A stretch of 27,301 bases of DNA from the NCBI GenBank assembly GCA_030635025.1, contig DAOVZQ010000001.1, positions 1 through 27,301 of the forward strand. Direction: 5' to 3'. Shown piece by piece: positions 1 to 7,663 of the stretch (positions are counted from its first letter, which is position 1; each line of letters begins with the position of its first letter). A model generated the notes under the pieces. It made no database searches. It was not told where the DNA came from and was given only the letters and a program-made list of their open reading frames with translations. This DNA comes from a bacterium. Its GTDB lineage: Bacteria > Krumholzibacteriota > Krumholzibacteriia > LZORAL124-64-63. The position numbers were made by a program, and so were the translations under genes.

Positions 1-271
1 CCGCCTCGGCCATCTTGCCGAGAGAGACCTCGAAGAGGTTCTCGCTTTCGATTACGTCTGTGCCGAGTTTGGCGATAGCCACGGTCGCGGCCGTGATAGC
101 GGCGCCGATCGCGGCAATAGACACGGCCGCGATCTTCGCCCCCTTTTTCAGTACGGCGCCGATCGAGGCAATTCCCTTGGCTGCGATGCTCTTGGCGTCC
201 TTGAGCCCATTTTTCAGGCCCTTGGTATCCAGGCGAACAACCCCAAGTGCGTCGAAAATCTTAATCGCCAT
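1..271 (-). CDS. Tape measure protein, N-terminal part (cut by window edge)
   Basis: About 90 codons are visible, running off the left edge without a stop. The ATG at 271 overlaps the end of the preceding chaperone frame by 11 nt and follows an AAGGGAAAG purine run, which fixes the start. The product begins MAIKIFDALGVVRLDTKGLK and continues into alternating Ala/Ile/Lys/Gly helical sequence (IAAKGIASIGAVLKKGAKIA). Amphipathic Ala/Gly-rich openings like this are usual for tape measure proteins, which span the tail lumen and set tail length. The identification rests mainly on position: directly downstream of a G/GT-type chaperone pair, exactly where tape measures sit in long-tailed phages. The length and C-terminal domains lie outside the window. 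Confidence 0.82.
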   Translation of the reverse strand, partial: MAIKIFDALGVVRLDTKGLKNGLKDAKSIAAKGIASIGAVLKKGAKIAAVSIAAIGAAITAATVAIAKLGTDVIESENLFEVSLGKMAEA

Positions 272-620
272 CGGTCTTTCCCTTGGCCTTCTTCTCGGGC
301 CCCACCCGCGTCGCCCTGACCCCGTTTGCTGCCATCCACGCGGCCCCGCTGATCTTCTTCTTGCCGCCGCTTCCGTTGGGCCCAGCCTTTGCCTGCGCGT
401 CTTCCGCCGCTTTCTTCTGCGCCTCGATCATCGCCTCGCGCTCCTCGAACATGACGGCCAAGCGTTCGTCGCTCCAGGTGTTGAGGATCTCGTCCGGGCC
501 GACATGCCACTCGGTGAGGGCGACGAACATGGCGCGCGAGAACTTGTCGTCGTCGCTTAGGGCTTCGTCTTCTCGGCCTTCGCCTTGTTTCCGGCCATCT
601 GTTGCAGCGCCCTCGTCCAC
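261..620 (-). CDS. Tail assembly chaperone, T-like extension (reached by -1 frameshift)
   Basis: This frame overlaps the end of the 557-1063 gene in the -1 register and has only a weak GTG start of its own at 620 with no good ribosome site. It is therefore best read as the downstream half of a lambda G/GT-type pair. From about 590 leftward it encodes an acidic stretch (EDEALSDDDKF), then ALTEWHVGPDEILNTW, then a charged helix (ERLAVMFEEREAMIEAQ) and a Lys-rich C-terminus. The EWH...P...W signature resembles T domains of tail chaperones, which bind tape measure and recruit tube subunits. It ends in TAA at 261-263, inside the tape measure start. Independent translation from the GTG is possible but less likely. 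Confidence 0.72.
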   Translation of the reverse strand: MDEGAATDGRKQGEGREDEALSDDDKFSRAMFVALTEWHVGPDEILNTWSDERLAVMFEEREAMIEAQKKAAEDAQAKAGPNGSGGKKKISGAAWMAANGVRATRVGPEKKAKGKTDGD

Positions 621-1063
621 AACGTCTTGAGCAAAGGGAACACCAGTTGCAGCACCTCACAGGCCGCGTCGATGATCTCCTCGTCCGTCGCCTTGCCCTC
701 GCCGATCGTGCCGTCCGGAGCGGGCTCGTACTTCTTGAGTTCCGGCGCGTACTGCCACAACATGTCGAGCATGAAGTCGAACCCGTCGCACATCAGGGTC
801 GGCATCAGATCACAGAGCGATGGCAGGGCCTCGCGATTCTCCATGGTCCCGTCGTCGTTCATCTTGTCCAGCAGATCAAGGACCGGGTCCTGGTTGTTCC
901 GGACCAGCGAGCTGACCATCTCGCCCAGCGATTTGCGAAACGCCCTGTTCGCCAAGATGGACTTGACGGGCAGGGTCAGGACCTCGCCCGCCATAGTCAC
1001 CTCGAACGTCTGGAGGATACGCTCTGTCTTACTCCGTTTCTCCTTTGGCTGCGCGTCTGTCAT
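557..1063 (-). CDS. Tail assembly chaperone, G-like protein
   Basis: A 168-aa protein encoded between the tail tube and the T-like frame. It has a Lys/Arg-rich start (KEKRSKTERILQTFEVTMAG), a helical body containing VSSLVRNNQDPVLDLLDKMN, and a C-terminal helix (EVLQLVFPLLKTLWTRALQQ). It ends at TAA 557-559 inside the overlapping -1 frame. Proteins in this position coat the tape measure during tail assembly and are normally made in excess over a frameshifted longer form. A slip-site candidate lies 30 nt before the stop. I recognise the gene by synteny, size and overlapping-frame layout rather than by a diagnostic motif. Confidence 0.78.
   Translation of the reverse strand: MTDAQPKEKRSKTERILQTFEVTMAGEVLTLPVKSILANRAFRKSLGEMVSSLVRNNQDPVLDLLDKMNDDGTMENREALPSLCDLMPTLMCDGFDFMLDMLWQYAPELKKYEPAPDGTIGEGKATDEEIIDAACEVLQLVFPLLKTLWTRALQQMAGNKAKAEKTKP
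587..593 (-). promoter_or_regulatory. Candidate -1 ribosomal slippery site, C GGA AAC
   Basis: Read on the minus strand in the chaperone frame, the codons are GCC GGA AAC AAG, giving the heptamer C GGA AAC. It resembles the lambda G/GT slip site G GGA AAG: the A-site AAC can re-pair on AAA, and the P-site pairing is imperfect at one base. A -1 slip continues as CAA GGC GAA GGC in the T-like frame, fusing ...QQMAGN to QGEGRED. It lies inside the overlap of the two frames. No other X XXY YYZ heptamer was noticed in the overlap. This is inference from sequence; efficiency is unknown. Confidence 0.5.
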
Positions 1064-1081
1064 GGCAGCACCTTTCCCCGC

Positions 1082-1669
1082 CTATGCGGATGTGATCTCG
1101 AAGACCTTGTACATTCTCTCCCCGGCGCTCCGGGCCGCGTCCATCAGAAGCACCCACGTGTATCGGAACATCACGTCTCCCAGTTTGTTGAACGCGATCT
1201 CCTCGATACTGTCGAGGCGCACTTTGGGGAAATACCAGACCTGCCCGACTCCGGCGGCGGGTGCCGGGCCGTCACCAGAGAACGCGAGGCTCTGTGTGGC
1301 GACAATCGCCTTGTCGCCACCCCCCAGCACGTTCGGGTTGGTCCCCGCCGCAGCCGCAACGGTATAGGTTGACGGCGCCAGCGTCTCGCTGATCGTCAGC
1401 AGGTCCGACTCCTTCGTGTCGAAGGTGACGGTCCCGCCCTCGCGGATCAGCTGGGCCTCGATCGCCGCCCGGTGCTCCTGGACGATGGTCTCCTGCCACT
1501 CGAAGTTGAGGTTCAATTTCGCGCCCTCGTCGGTCCCGGCGGTCATCTGGTCCCAGGACGAAAAGTCTATCACCTGGTCGGCGACGTTCACCGGGTCATT
1601 CCCGGCCACGAAGTCGGTCGTGTAGGGCTCCACAATACCCCTGAGGATGTTGATCTCTGTTACAGCCAT
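1082..1669 (-). CDS. Major tail (tube) protein
   Basis: A 195-aa protein starting MAVTEINILRGIVEPYTTDF. It is beta-rich and contains a WQETIVQEHRAAIEAQLIREG segment followed by TVTFDTKESDLLTISETL. The C-terminal part, YFPKVRLDSIEEIAFNKLGD, is the kind of statement seen in tube proteins, where a strand-rich fold presents a conserved loop. It sits between a tail-terminator-type gene and the G/GT-type chaperones, the standard slot for the tube subunit. The ATG at 1669 follows a purine-rich AGGAGACC run. The family was not identified by a unique motif, so the assignment leans on context and size. Confidence 0.75.
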   Translation of the reverse strand: MAVTEINILRGIVEPYTTDFVAGNDPVNVADQVIDFSSWDQMTAGTDEGAKLNLNFEWQETIVQEHRAAIEAQLIREGGTVTFDTKESDLLTISETLAPSTYTVAAAAGTNPNVLGGGDKAIVATQSLAFSGDGPAPAAGVGQVWYFPKVRLDSIEEIAFNKLGDVMFRYTWVLLMDAARSAGERMYKVFEITSA

Positions 1670-1689
1670 GATGGTCTCCTAAGGGCGGC

Positions 1690-2121
1690 CTACGTTACGC
1701 CCAAGAATGTGACGGTGAAGAAACCCAACACCATCGGGATGCCCTTGTCCGGCCCGTCTGCCTCGATGGGCGGCTCCTGGGGTTCTTGCTCGGGCAACGC
1801 GCTGTGAATGCCGTATGTTGCCCAAGTGGCTCTCTGTTCGGGCTGGTTGTCCGGGGTGCCTATGAGGGCCACCTTGACCAATTCATAGACCTCCATCGCG
1901 TCCTCGGCCGTGTTTGCGTAACACATGACGGTCCATGACGGATCGCGGACCAGGCCAACCGCGTCGGTGTCGCCCCCGTTTCCTGCGAAGACGACGCTCC
2001 CGCGTTCCCGCGGGATAGCCCGACTGGCACGGGGCGAGCCGATATCCTTCGCGGCGACAACTGCGGTCAGCGCCGAGTTGTTGACCAAGAGGTCCCGGAT
2101 GTGTTCGCGCGTCGTCGTCAT
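1690..2121 (-). CDS. Tail terminator-like protein (DUF3168/gpU type position)
   Basis: A 143-aa protein whose ATG at 2121 overlaps the upstream stop as TAATG, indicating coupled translation. It begins with a helix (TREHIRDLLVNNSALTAVVA) and continues through RGSVVFAGNGGDTDAV and SWTVMCYANTAEDAMEVYEL to a hydrophobic beta C-terminus (GIPMVLGFFTVTFLGVT). A short N-terminal helix, a central variable strand region, an ERAREL-type helix (here AEDAMEVYELVKVAL) and a final beta strand match the usual build of tail terminator/neck proteins that cap the tube. Position between the gp10-like protein and the tube protein supports this. Specific family membership is inferred. Confidence 0.65.
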   Translation of the reverse strand: MTTTREHIRDLLVNNSALTAVVAAKDIGSPRASRAIPRERGSVVFAGNGGDTDAVGLVRDPSWTVMCYANTAEDAMEVYELVKVALIGTPDNQPEQRATWATYGIHSALPEQEPQEPPIEADGPDKGIPMVLGFFTVTFLGVT

Positions 2122-2537
2122 TACGTGACCACCCCGTCGATGATCTTGCGTATCCGCCGCTTCACGGCGTTGAAGGCCGGCCTCAGGTACGGTTGTGCCC
2201 TCATCCCCTTGACCGAGGCGAACGGATGGGGGGCCCCGGGCCAGAACAGCGCCTTCTTGGTCTTCGGCCTGATCCGCTCCTTACTACGGCCGAAAAGGCC
2301 TGTCCCGAGTTCGAGGTGCGCCCCGTAGCCCGACTGCGTGAAGATGTGCCACACGGCGCCGGTGATCTTCTTCCACGCTATCGAGCGGCGGTTCGTGCCC
2401 GTCTTGTAGGGCGAGCGCTGGACTGCCTCGACTTCCATCTCCTCCATGACCCGGGTCATAACCGTATCGCCTGCCGCGAGGATCTTCTTCTCCGCCGCCT
2501 TGTTGAACTTGAGGGTCATGCCCGAATCGTTGGCCAT
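2121..2537 (-). CDS. HK97 gp10-like neck / tail completion protein
   Basis: A 138-aa protein with features of the HK97 gp10 family: an N-terminal helix (TRVMEEMEVEAVQRSP), then the family-typical turn YKTGTNRRSIAWKK, followed by a strand with HLELGTGLFGR, and a C-terminal portion with PQPxLRPAF-like sequence (here AQPYLRPAFNAVKRRIRK). The sequence P-Y-K-T-G-x-x-R-x-S-I is the clearest marker. These proteins sit at the head-tail joint or assist tail completion. The gene starts 2 nt after the stopper gene stop (TAAC-ATG) and overlaps the next gene by TAATG, so it belongs to the same coupled run. Confidence 0.85.
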   Translation of the reverse strand: MANDSGMTLKFNKAAEKKILAAGDTVMTRVMEEMEVEAVQRSPYKTGTNRRSIAWKKITGAVWHIFTQSGYGAHLELGTGLFGRSKERIRPKTKKALFWPGAPHPFASVKGMRAQPYLRPAFNAVKRRIRKIIDGVVT

Positions 2538-2538
2538 G

Positions 2539-3129
2539 TTACGACCTCACCCTCTCGCACTCGGCTTCGACGTGGTGTTCGTCCACGTCGTCGTCCTGAC
2601 GGTGGATCTTGATAGGCGACAGGGGGCCAGCGTCGACCACGCTCGAATCCGACGGGTTCACCACATCGATTATCCTGTCCCGTTCGGTGATATCTGTCAG
2701 CCGGGGCAAAAGCAGGTTCACGTCAACCACCTCCGCCCGTTGGCTCGTGTTGCTCTGGTTCACGGCGCCGAAGCCCGACAAGACCTCGTGTCGGCACGCC
2801 ACCCCGGTAGCCAGATCTGTCCACACGGGCACCCTCTGCCCACCCCCATCGACTTCCCACACCCTACCCCCCGAAACGTACGCCCCGTCCCCTGTCGACC
2901 CCGCGAGCGCGAAGGTGTTTGCCGTGGCCGCCGCAACGTCGAAGTCCCCGTTCGCCGCCGTGTTGCCCGTGACATCCTCGACCCGGACTTTCTCCCCGTC
3001 TGAGAACCCGTGCCCGGCGCCCGTGACCACTATTGGGCTCGCGTTCGTCGCATCGGTCACAGCCCGGCCGTCACGCTGGATCGTGCACGTGTGGATCAGG
3101 GCGGCGGTGAAAGCATCATCCGAGGCCAC
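2539..3129 (-). CDS. Head-tail stopper protein with an inserted E1-FCCH-like beta domain
   Basis: A 196-aa protein. The outer parts look like a head-closure/stopper protein: LIHTCTIQRDGRA at residues 11-23, then GQRVPVWTDLATGVACRHE at 98-115, a pattern common in small stopper proteins (QR..., then WTD...GVPCR). Residues about 30-88 form a separate module: SPIVVTGAGHGFSDGEKVRV, then GNTAANGDFDV, then NTFALAGSTGDGAYVSGG. This matches the motif order of the small beta-barrel resembling the FCCH domain of ubiquitin-activating enzyme, found scattered in phage structural proteins. The stopper fold is therefore interrupted by a decoration-like insert. It overlaps the upstream connector gene by 14 nt. 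Confidence 0.72.
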   Translation of the reverse strand: MASDDAFTAALIHTCTIQRDGRAVTDATNASPIVVTGAGHGFSDGEKVRVEDVTGNTAANGDFDVAAATANTFALAGSTGDGAYVSGGRVWEVDGGGQRVPVWTDLATGVACRHEVLSGFGAVNQSNTSQRAEVVDVNLLLPRLTDITERDRIIDVVNPSDSSVVDAGPLSPIKIHRQDDDVDEHHVEAECERVRS

Positions 3130-3502
3130 TGCGTTGCTCCTCCTTGCGCTGGATGTCCCAACTGTTGTACGGCGTGTGCCCCTTCTCTATGACGCCGCGG
3201 GCCGCCACGTTGGCATCCGCGTCCTCGCGTAGCGCCGCCGCCTGCTTGCGAAGGGACTCGGCCGCCGCCCTGTCGTCCATCGTCCAGTTGAGCGTCTTCT
3301 GCATCTTAGCCAGCCGCGACTTGCTACTCGCCACGGCCTCGAGGGCCATCGCCGATGCGAGCCGGACCGTCGCCGTCTCGCCAATCCAGTAATCCAGTTC
3401 CTCGTCGGTGAAGACCGGGGACGCGGAATCCGTGTCCTGGATCGTCAACCGGACTTGCGAGAGCGTGGTTGTCAAGACCTCTGGATCGTAAGTGAATGTC
3501 AT
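3116..3502 (-). CDS. Head-tail connector (adaptor) protein
   Basis: A 128-aa helical protein starting MTFTYDPEVLTTTLSQVRLT. The pattern (T)xLSQVRLTIQDTD, then PVFTDEELDYWI, then a long Ala-rich helix (VRLASAMALEAVASSKSRLA) is typical of adaptors such as HK97 gp6 and SPP1 gp15, which ring the portal and join it to the stopper. The C-terminal half is charged helix. The ATG at 3502 follows GAGGTTGCGAG. It lies first in the run connector, stopper, gp10, terminator, tube, the usual order in siphoviruses. Residue-level active features are not expected for this structural role. Confidence 0.82.
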   Translation of the reverse strand: MTFTYDPEVLTTTLSQVRLTIQDTDSASPVFTDEELDYWIGETATVRLASAMALEAVASSKSRLAKMQKTLNWTMDDRAAAESLRKQAAALREDADANVAARGVIEKGHTPYNSWDIQRKEEQRSGLG

Positions 3503-3520
3503 CTCGCAACCTCTGCCTGA

Positions 3521-5437
3521 TTAGAAGAATATGACTACTGGCGATGCTGCGCTGATAGTGGCGGTGGATTCTGCTGACGCGAACTCCAGGGCCCCCATCG
3601 TCCATACTCCGGCCTGGCGACAAACCCCGTCCACATCCACGTCAAAATCATAGTCCGGGAACTCTGTGGTCGGGAACATGGCCGAGACATCGGTGCCGGC
3701 GCCGATCCCCTGATTTGCGGCAACCAGGTGGAAGTCCCCTCCGGCGTAGTCAGAGAACGTCGAGGTGGTGTCTTCGTCTACGATTTCTCCGGTCTCGGGA
3801 TACCACTCGGGGGGGGCCGGAGTTTGATCCCAACGTAGTCCGCAGTACAGGTTGTAAGCCCTATCGTCCGCAGTCCCACCGTCAATGATATTGTTCCGGA
3901 CGACAAACATAGAGCCCAGTGTCCCTACGAAGCCGATGTCATCGACACTCCTCATCACCGAATTATGGAGCACGTAATTCGTGCCTCGGCATGGACTCCA
4001 TACCGCGATACCCCAAGCGGCTTCTCCACCATCAAAGATGTTGCCTATCGTATAGATGTCTTCGGAATCCGACATGGTAAAAGGGATGTTCGCGCTTGAC
4101 ATCAGAATCCTGTTGTGCGCCACGAGAACATTGGATGACTGCGCGTAGACCGACAAGCCGTTCGCATGAGTTCCCCAACAGTACTGGACAAGATTGCCTG
4201 TAGCCTGACTGTCAGAACATCCTTGAAACCAAATCCCAACATACCCAACATACTCAACCGTATTGTTGTCCACTTTGTTGCGATCCCCTGTCAACATAAT
4301 TCCGGGGTTGTATTGAGAATGGTGGACGTAATTCGAGGTGACCTCGAACGCTTCACCTTCGTGCAAGCGAATCGAGCCAACCCGCTCCATCGAACGCAGG
4401 TTATGGATCTCGTTGTTCCGAACGATGATATCAGATGCCGAGGTGTTCCACGTGTAAACCCCTACCCCGCCCGTCTCGCCCAGATCGCCATAAAACCCAC
4501 GAATCTCAAAACCTTCAAAGACCACGTACTGGCAACCAGAGAAGTTGACACCTACGGGCCTCTGGGACACGCTGTAAACATGATTCGATGGGGCGTCGGA
4601 GTCGTGTGTCCAGATAAAGACGGTGTTGTCCTTGTAGCCAACCGTGCCAGCGGAATTCATCACGCCGGGATGGCCAAGAATGGAATATCCACCATCGACA
4701 TCCGTATGGAGATCCGCCCCGATATCGTCAAAAGTAATCGTGTCTGTAGCGGGATTGAAAGATGTGATGGGCGAGAAAGACAACGAACTTGAGATATGGA
4801 AAAGCATGACGTAAGAATCATCCCAATACGACGAGTCTGATTGAGTGAAGTACGTTTGATCCGTAACGGTTGTTCGTGTCGCGGAAGTGGTCTCAGAGTC
4901 CAGCGGAATAGGCGTCTGCCCTTCGTGGGTGTTGAAGAATATCGGATATTCCGGGGCGGGATCTTGGGAAAACCAGAGAAACGCCGCGTCTTCATAAACT
5001 GACTGAAACGTAGCGAACCCTGCGGGTGCGGTGGTGTACCAGATGTTGGCCCAGTTTTCGTTGCCATAGCACTCCGTGGATGTCGTGCATTGCGTCCACG
5101 AAGGAGCCCACACGTCTGCACCCTCCAGGATAGCGTCGGGCGACCCCCAACCATCGCCCTTGTAGGTGATCAGCGAGACGCTCGTTCCGCTTGTGGCAAT
5201 CACAAGGTTGCCACGATAGACGACATCGCCACGAAACAGGAAGGTGTCGCCGGCCGCCGGCGTAGTCGAGTCGGCCACGCCGGTCGCATTCGGATCGCCG
5301 GGACAGTGTTTCCATGCCGTGGAGTCGGACGTGCCGTTGTTGGCATCCGACCCCGAATCGAAGTCGATGTAGTAGTCCGCGCAGAACGCCAGGCCAACGG
5401 TCAGGAAAAGGAAGAGAGTGAGTGTCGCGATCCTCAT
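3521..5437 (-). CDS. Right-handed beta-helix protein with N-terminal signal-like segment
   Basis: A 638-aa protein. Residues 1-20 are a signal-like hydrophobic segment (TLTLFLFLTVGLAFCA) followed by DYYIDFDSGSDANNG, a frequent opening of pectate-lyase-like beta-helix proteins. WKHCPGDPNATG at 42-53 is another frequent element. Residues about 300-530 show repeating coils with Asn ladders, such as IIVRNNEIHNL, FEVTSNYVHHS, NKVDNNTVEYV, VLVAHNRILMS and FVVRNNIIDGG. The C-terminus (GGDFHLVAANQGIGAGTD) is the usual closing unit. Such folds occur in tail spikes, glycan lyases and secreted adhesins. The ATG at 5437 (after CAGGACAGG) is preferred over an upstream in-frame start at 5467. Its mid-region is visibly AT-richer than neighbouring genes, suggesting separate acquisition. 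Substrate and virion location are unknown. Confidence 0.8.
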   Translation of the reverse strand: MRIATLTLFLFLTVGLAFCADYYIDFDSGSDANNGTSDSTAWKHCPGDPNATGVADSTTPAAGDTFLFRGDVVYRGNLVIATSGTSVSLITYKGDGWGSPDAILEGADVWAPSWTQCTTSTECYGNENWANIWYTTAPAGFATFQSVYEDAAFLWFSQDPAPEYPIFFNTHEGQTPIPLDSETTSATRTTVTDQTYFTQSDSSYWDDSYVMLFHISSSLSFSPITSFNPATDTITFDDIGADLHTDVDGGYSILGHPGVMNSAGTVGYKDNTVFIWTHDSDAPSNHVYSVSQRPVGVNFSGCQYVVFEGFEIRGFYGDLGETGGVGVYTWNTSASDIIVRNNEIHNLRSMERVGSIRLHEGEAFEVTSNYVHHSQYNPGIMLTGDRNKVDNNTVEYVGYVGIWFQGCSDSQATGNLVQYCWGTHANGLSVYAQSSNVLVAHNRILMSSANIPFTMSDSEDIYTIGNIFDGGEAAWGIAVWSPCRGTNYVLHNSVMRSVDDIGFVGTLGSMFVVRNNIIDGGTADDRAYNLYCGLRWDQTPAPPEWYPETGEIVDEDTTSTFSDYAGGDFHLVAANQGIGAGTDVSAMFPTTEFPDYDFDVDVDGVCRQAGVWTMGALEFASAESTATISAASPVVIFF

Positions 5438-5451
5438 ATCAGCCTGTCCTG

Positions 5452-6546
5452 CTACTCGAACGTGCAAACGACGGAGAGCCCAAAAGGTTCGGTACCGGAA
5501 TGGATGGCATCCACGTCGAAGTAGATCTCGTCGCCGGTCGCAACATCGTCATTCGACGTGTTGATCGTTTCGTCGTTGGCGAAGAACTCGTCGCCGATGG
5601 TGACGGCGGCGCTCAACATGTCGGCATTTGCACCGCCCCTCCTGCGGACCACCATCACGTTTGTGGTACCGGTCACGCCTTTCGTGTTGACGGTGGCCAG
5701 AACATCTGTCAGCTCGAGCCCGTTCAGTGCTGCCGGTATTGGTATGCCGTTGATGCCAGATCCGACCGTCACAGACGTAGCCGAGTCGAAGATGTTGATA
5801 GCAACCATACGAGAACGAATGGCCACATTAACCACGGGAACGATGTTCACAAGGATCTCGCCATTGCTGACGTGCGCGGCTACTACCTGCCCGACGCGCA
5901 TCGGGAACTCCGTGGGGGCCGATGGGCATGTGTCTGTGGTGGCGCCTGAAACGGCGGCCGACAGAAAGATGTCGTCGCCCTCGGAAAACGCGCTGGTATT
6001 GAGATCCCGCACGAGCCCGAAGACTGTTACCTTTCCGTTCGTGTTGTGCGCAATATCATGTGTGGCCACGCCGAGCAGCCGGCTGGTATCCTCCGCGTCC
6101 GCTCGGGCGAGCGCGATTGTCGGCCTGTTGCCCGTGGCGCCCGAGATGTATACCACCTGGCCGTTGGTGACCTCTTCGCCCGTCTCGTTGCGCGCAACCA
6201 CCCAAGACTCCTGGCCAATCTGGTTCGTCACCCCGGTGACGTTGGCCCGAAACGCAAGCGTGCCAGCCGCAGAGTCCCAGAACATCTGGCCGGGGTTGTG
6301 TTCCTCGGGGGGCTCGACATCGGTGTCGAACTGGATTGCGTAGGCGTAGTTGGCTACCACCCGCCGGACACCATCGACGATCACATTCATGGCGCCAGAG
6401 CCAAACAGGGCGATCAGGGCCAGGACGATGAAGGCCCACATGGTCTTGCGGGGAAATCGTCTGGTGCGCCGCGCAGGTACCTGTCTCCGCGAAGCCCCAG
6501 CAGTTCGCCTTACCGTTCTTGGCGTAGTCTGTGGCCATTTCCTCAT
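5452..6546 (-). CDS. Membrane-anchored structural protein with phage RN-TG beta module; N-terminus frame-broken
   Basis: The frame is 364 aa from the ATG at 6546, which overlaps the upstream stop (ATGA). Its first ~35 codons are Arg-rich and have poor third-position GC. A different frame from the ATG at 6538 (after GAGGAA) reads MATDYAKNGKANCWGFAETG with strong GC3. The two frames swap quality near 6450-6485, so the natural protein probably begins in the 6538 frame and continues here, or starts at the ATG 6441. From 6441 it has a TM segment (WAFIVLALIALFGSG), then a module at about 118-200: VARNETGEEVTNGQVVYISG, GNRPTIALA, LGVATHDIA, GLVRDLNTSAFSEGDDIFLS. This module is common in phage surface and fiber proteins. 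A beta-rich C-terminal region follows. Probable virion-surface role. Confidence 0.7.
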   Translation of the reverse strand: MRKWPQTTPRTVRRTAGASRRQVPARRTRRFPRKTMWAFIVLALIALFGSGAMNVIVDGVRRVVANYAYAIQFDTDVEPPEEHNPGQMFWDSAAGTLAFRANVTGVTNQIGQESWVVARNETGEEVTNGQVVYISGATGNRPTIALARADAEDTSRLLGVATHDIAHNTNGKVTVFGLVRDLNTSAFSEGDDIFLSAAVSGATTDTCPSAPTEFPMRVGQVVAAHVSNGEILVNIVPVVNVAIRSRMVAINIFDSATSVTVGSGINGIPIPAALNGLELTDVLATVNTKGVTGTTNVMVVRRRGGANADMLSAAVTIGDEFFANDETINTSNDDVATGDEIYFDVDAIHSGTEPFGLSVVCTFE

Positions 6547-7139
6547 TCCACCGACTCCGTGATACCGAAAAGGATATCGACCGTCCCGCTCGCCTGGCCG
6601 TCCGCCCAGACGCGCGCCCAGGCCTTGGTCCCCGCGTCGTGCCGCTTGCCGATCACCTCTACCGACACTTCCGTTGACGCAGCGCCAGTGGGGCGGAAAA
6701 CGATCTCAAGGAGCGTGTTCTCGGCAATGGCTGTCGCGGTCGTCGCCCCGAAAGCGATTTGCATCTGGTGGGTGCTGTTGAACTGCTGCACGTTCTCGAC
6801 GAAGATCTCGTGCAGGTCGTAGAAGTTGTTCCCGGCAACGTGCGGCGTGTCCGCACTACCCATAATCTGCACGAAGTCGCCAAAATCATCGTTCCCGGCG
6901 TCCATCTGGAAGGTCGTGAAGGTCTCGTGATCGGCGCGATGCGTCTCTCCAGACGGCACGGCGGCAAGGCCAAACCAATGCTCATAGGCGTGGACATGCC
7001 CGTCGAGTTTGGCTGTCAACCTCGCGGCCTTCCTGGCGCTGTCCTCGCCGTCCTTGACCGTCGTTCTCGCGCCACACAACGCCGCGATTACCATCAGGGC
7101 GCACAGTGTGACCTCGCACCTTGTCGGCTTGCGAATCAT
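6543..7139 (-). CDS. Unknown virion-cluster protein with N-terminal hydrophobic segment
   Basis: A 198-aa protein; the ATG at 7139 forms an ATGA overlap with the upstream stop and follows GGAGGG at 8 nt. Residues about 8-28 are hydrophobic (VTLCALMVIAALCGA) with two Cys. A charged helix (DSARKAARLTAKLDGHVHAY) and a beta-rich domain follow, with EHWFGLAA, FQMDAGNDDFGDFVQIMGSA and VQQFNSTHQMQIAFG. I recall similar WFG...FQ.DAGN..W/F....Q..G..DTP proteins in uncultivated phages, always without a known role; I could not verify this. It lies between a secreted-looking protein and the TM-anchored RN-TG protein, so a virion-surface or capsid-decorating role is the best inference. Confidence 0.7.
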   Translation of the reverse strand: MIRKPTRCEVTLCALMVIAALCGARTTVKDGEDSARKAARLTAKLDGHVHAYEHWFGLAAVPSGETHRADHETFTTFQMDAGNDDFGDFVQIMGSADTPHVAGNNFYDLHEIFVENVQQFNSTHQMQIAFGATTATAIAENTLLEIVFRPTGAASTEVSVEVIGKRHDAGTKAWARVWADGQASGTVDILFGITESVE

Positions 7140-7648
7140 GGCAGCGCCCTCCACATGGCCTCGAGACCAACCGTATCCGAGTCGTCGTTCAGGAAACTGA
7201 ATGTCACCGAGTCGGTGGCCCTGAAGTTCATCGGAGGATCGAACTGGATAACCAGGTCGGCGTCGTTCTGCATGCTCTCCGAGATGACCACCGTATCGAA
7301 CTCCACGCCGGACCCGTGGTCAATCTGGGCCAGGAACGGGGTGGTGGTCGTCGCGTTCGCACTGAGGTGGAGCCGGACCTCGACCAGTTCCCAGGCCGTG
7401 GTCGGGTTGATCGTCGTCGTGGTATCGCCCGCGACCAGCGCCAGGGTTGTAGATATCAACAGGCGGGTCTCGCCGCCGGTGGCCTGCGTGACGAAGGGCG
7501 TGTTGACGCCACTGCTCACAGAGCCCGACCTGACCTGGCCGCGCCCGTCGTTGAAATCGCCCGCGGCCGAAGCGAGTGCGAGAAGGGCGGCAAGACAGAG
7601 GATCGATATAGCGATGCCGCCCGGTGTGATCTTTCCATGCGTGCTCAT
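7136..7648 (-). CDS. Secreted-looking beta-rich structural protein
   Basis: A 170-aa protein with a convincing signal peptide: a short N-region containing one Lys, a hydrophobic core (GIAISILCLAALLALASAA), and an ASA-type cleavage site before GDFNDGRGQV. The mature part is beta-rich, Thr/Ser/Val-heavy and contains LISTTLALVAGDTTTTINP, WELVEVRLHLSANA, DADLVIQFDPPMNFRATDS and VTFSFLNDDSD. The ATG at 7648 follows GGGAGGCAAGAC. It is co-directional and overlaps the next gene by 4 nt. No enzymatic motif is visible. The presence of a cleavable signal on a protein inside a head module is unusual. Function unknown; surface decoration is an inference. Confidence 0.72.
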   Translation of the reverse strand: MSTHGKITPGGIAISILCLAALLALASAAGDFNDGRGQVRSGSVSSGVNTPFVTQATGGETRLLISTTLALVAGDTTTTINPTTAWELVEVRLHLSANATTTTPFLAQIDHGSGVEFDTVVISESMQNDADLVIQFDPPMNFRATDSVTFSFLNDDSDTVGLEAMWRALP

Positions 7649-7663
7649 GTCTTGCCTCCCTTC

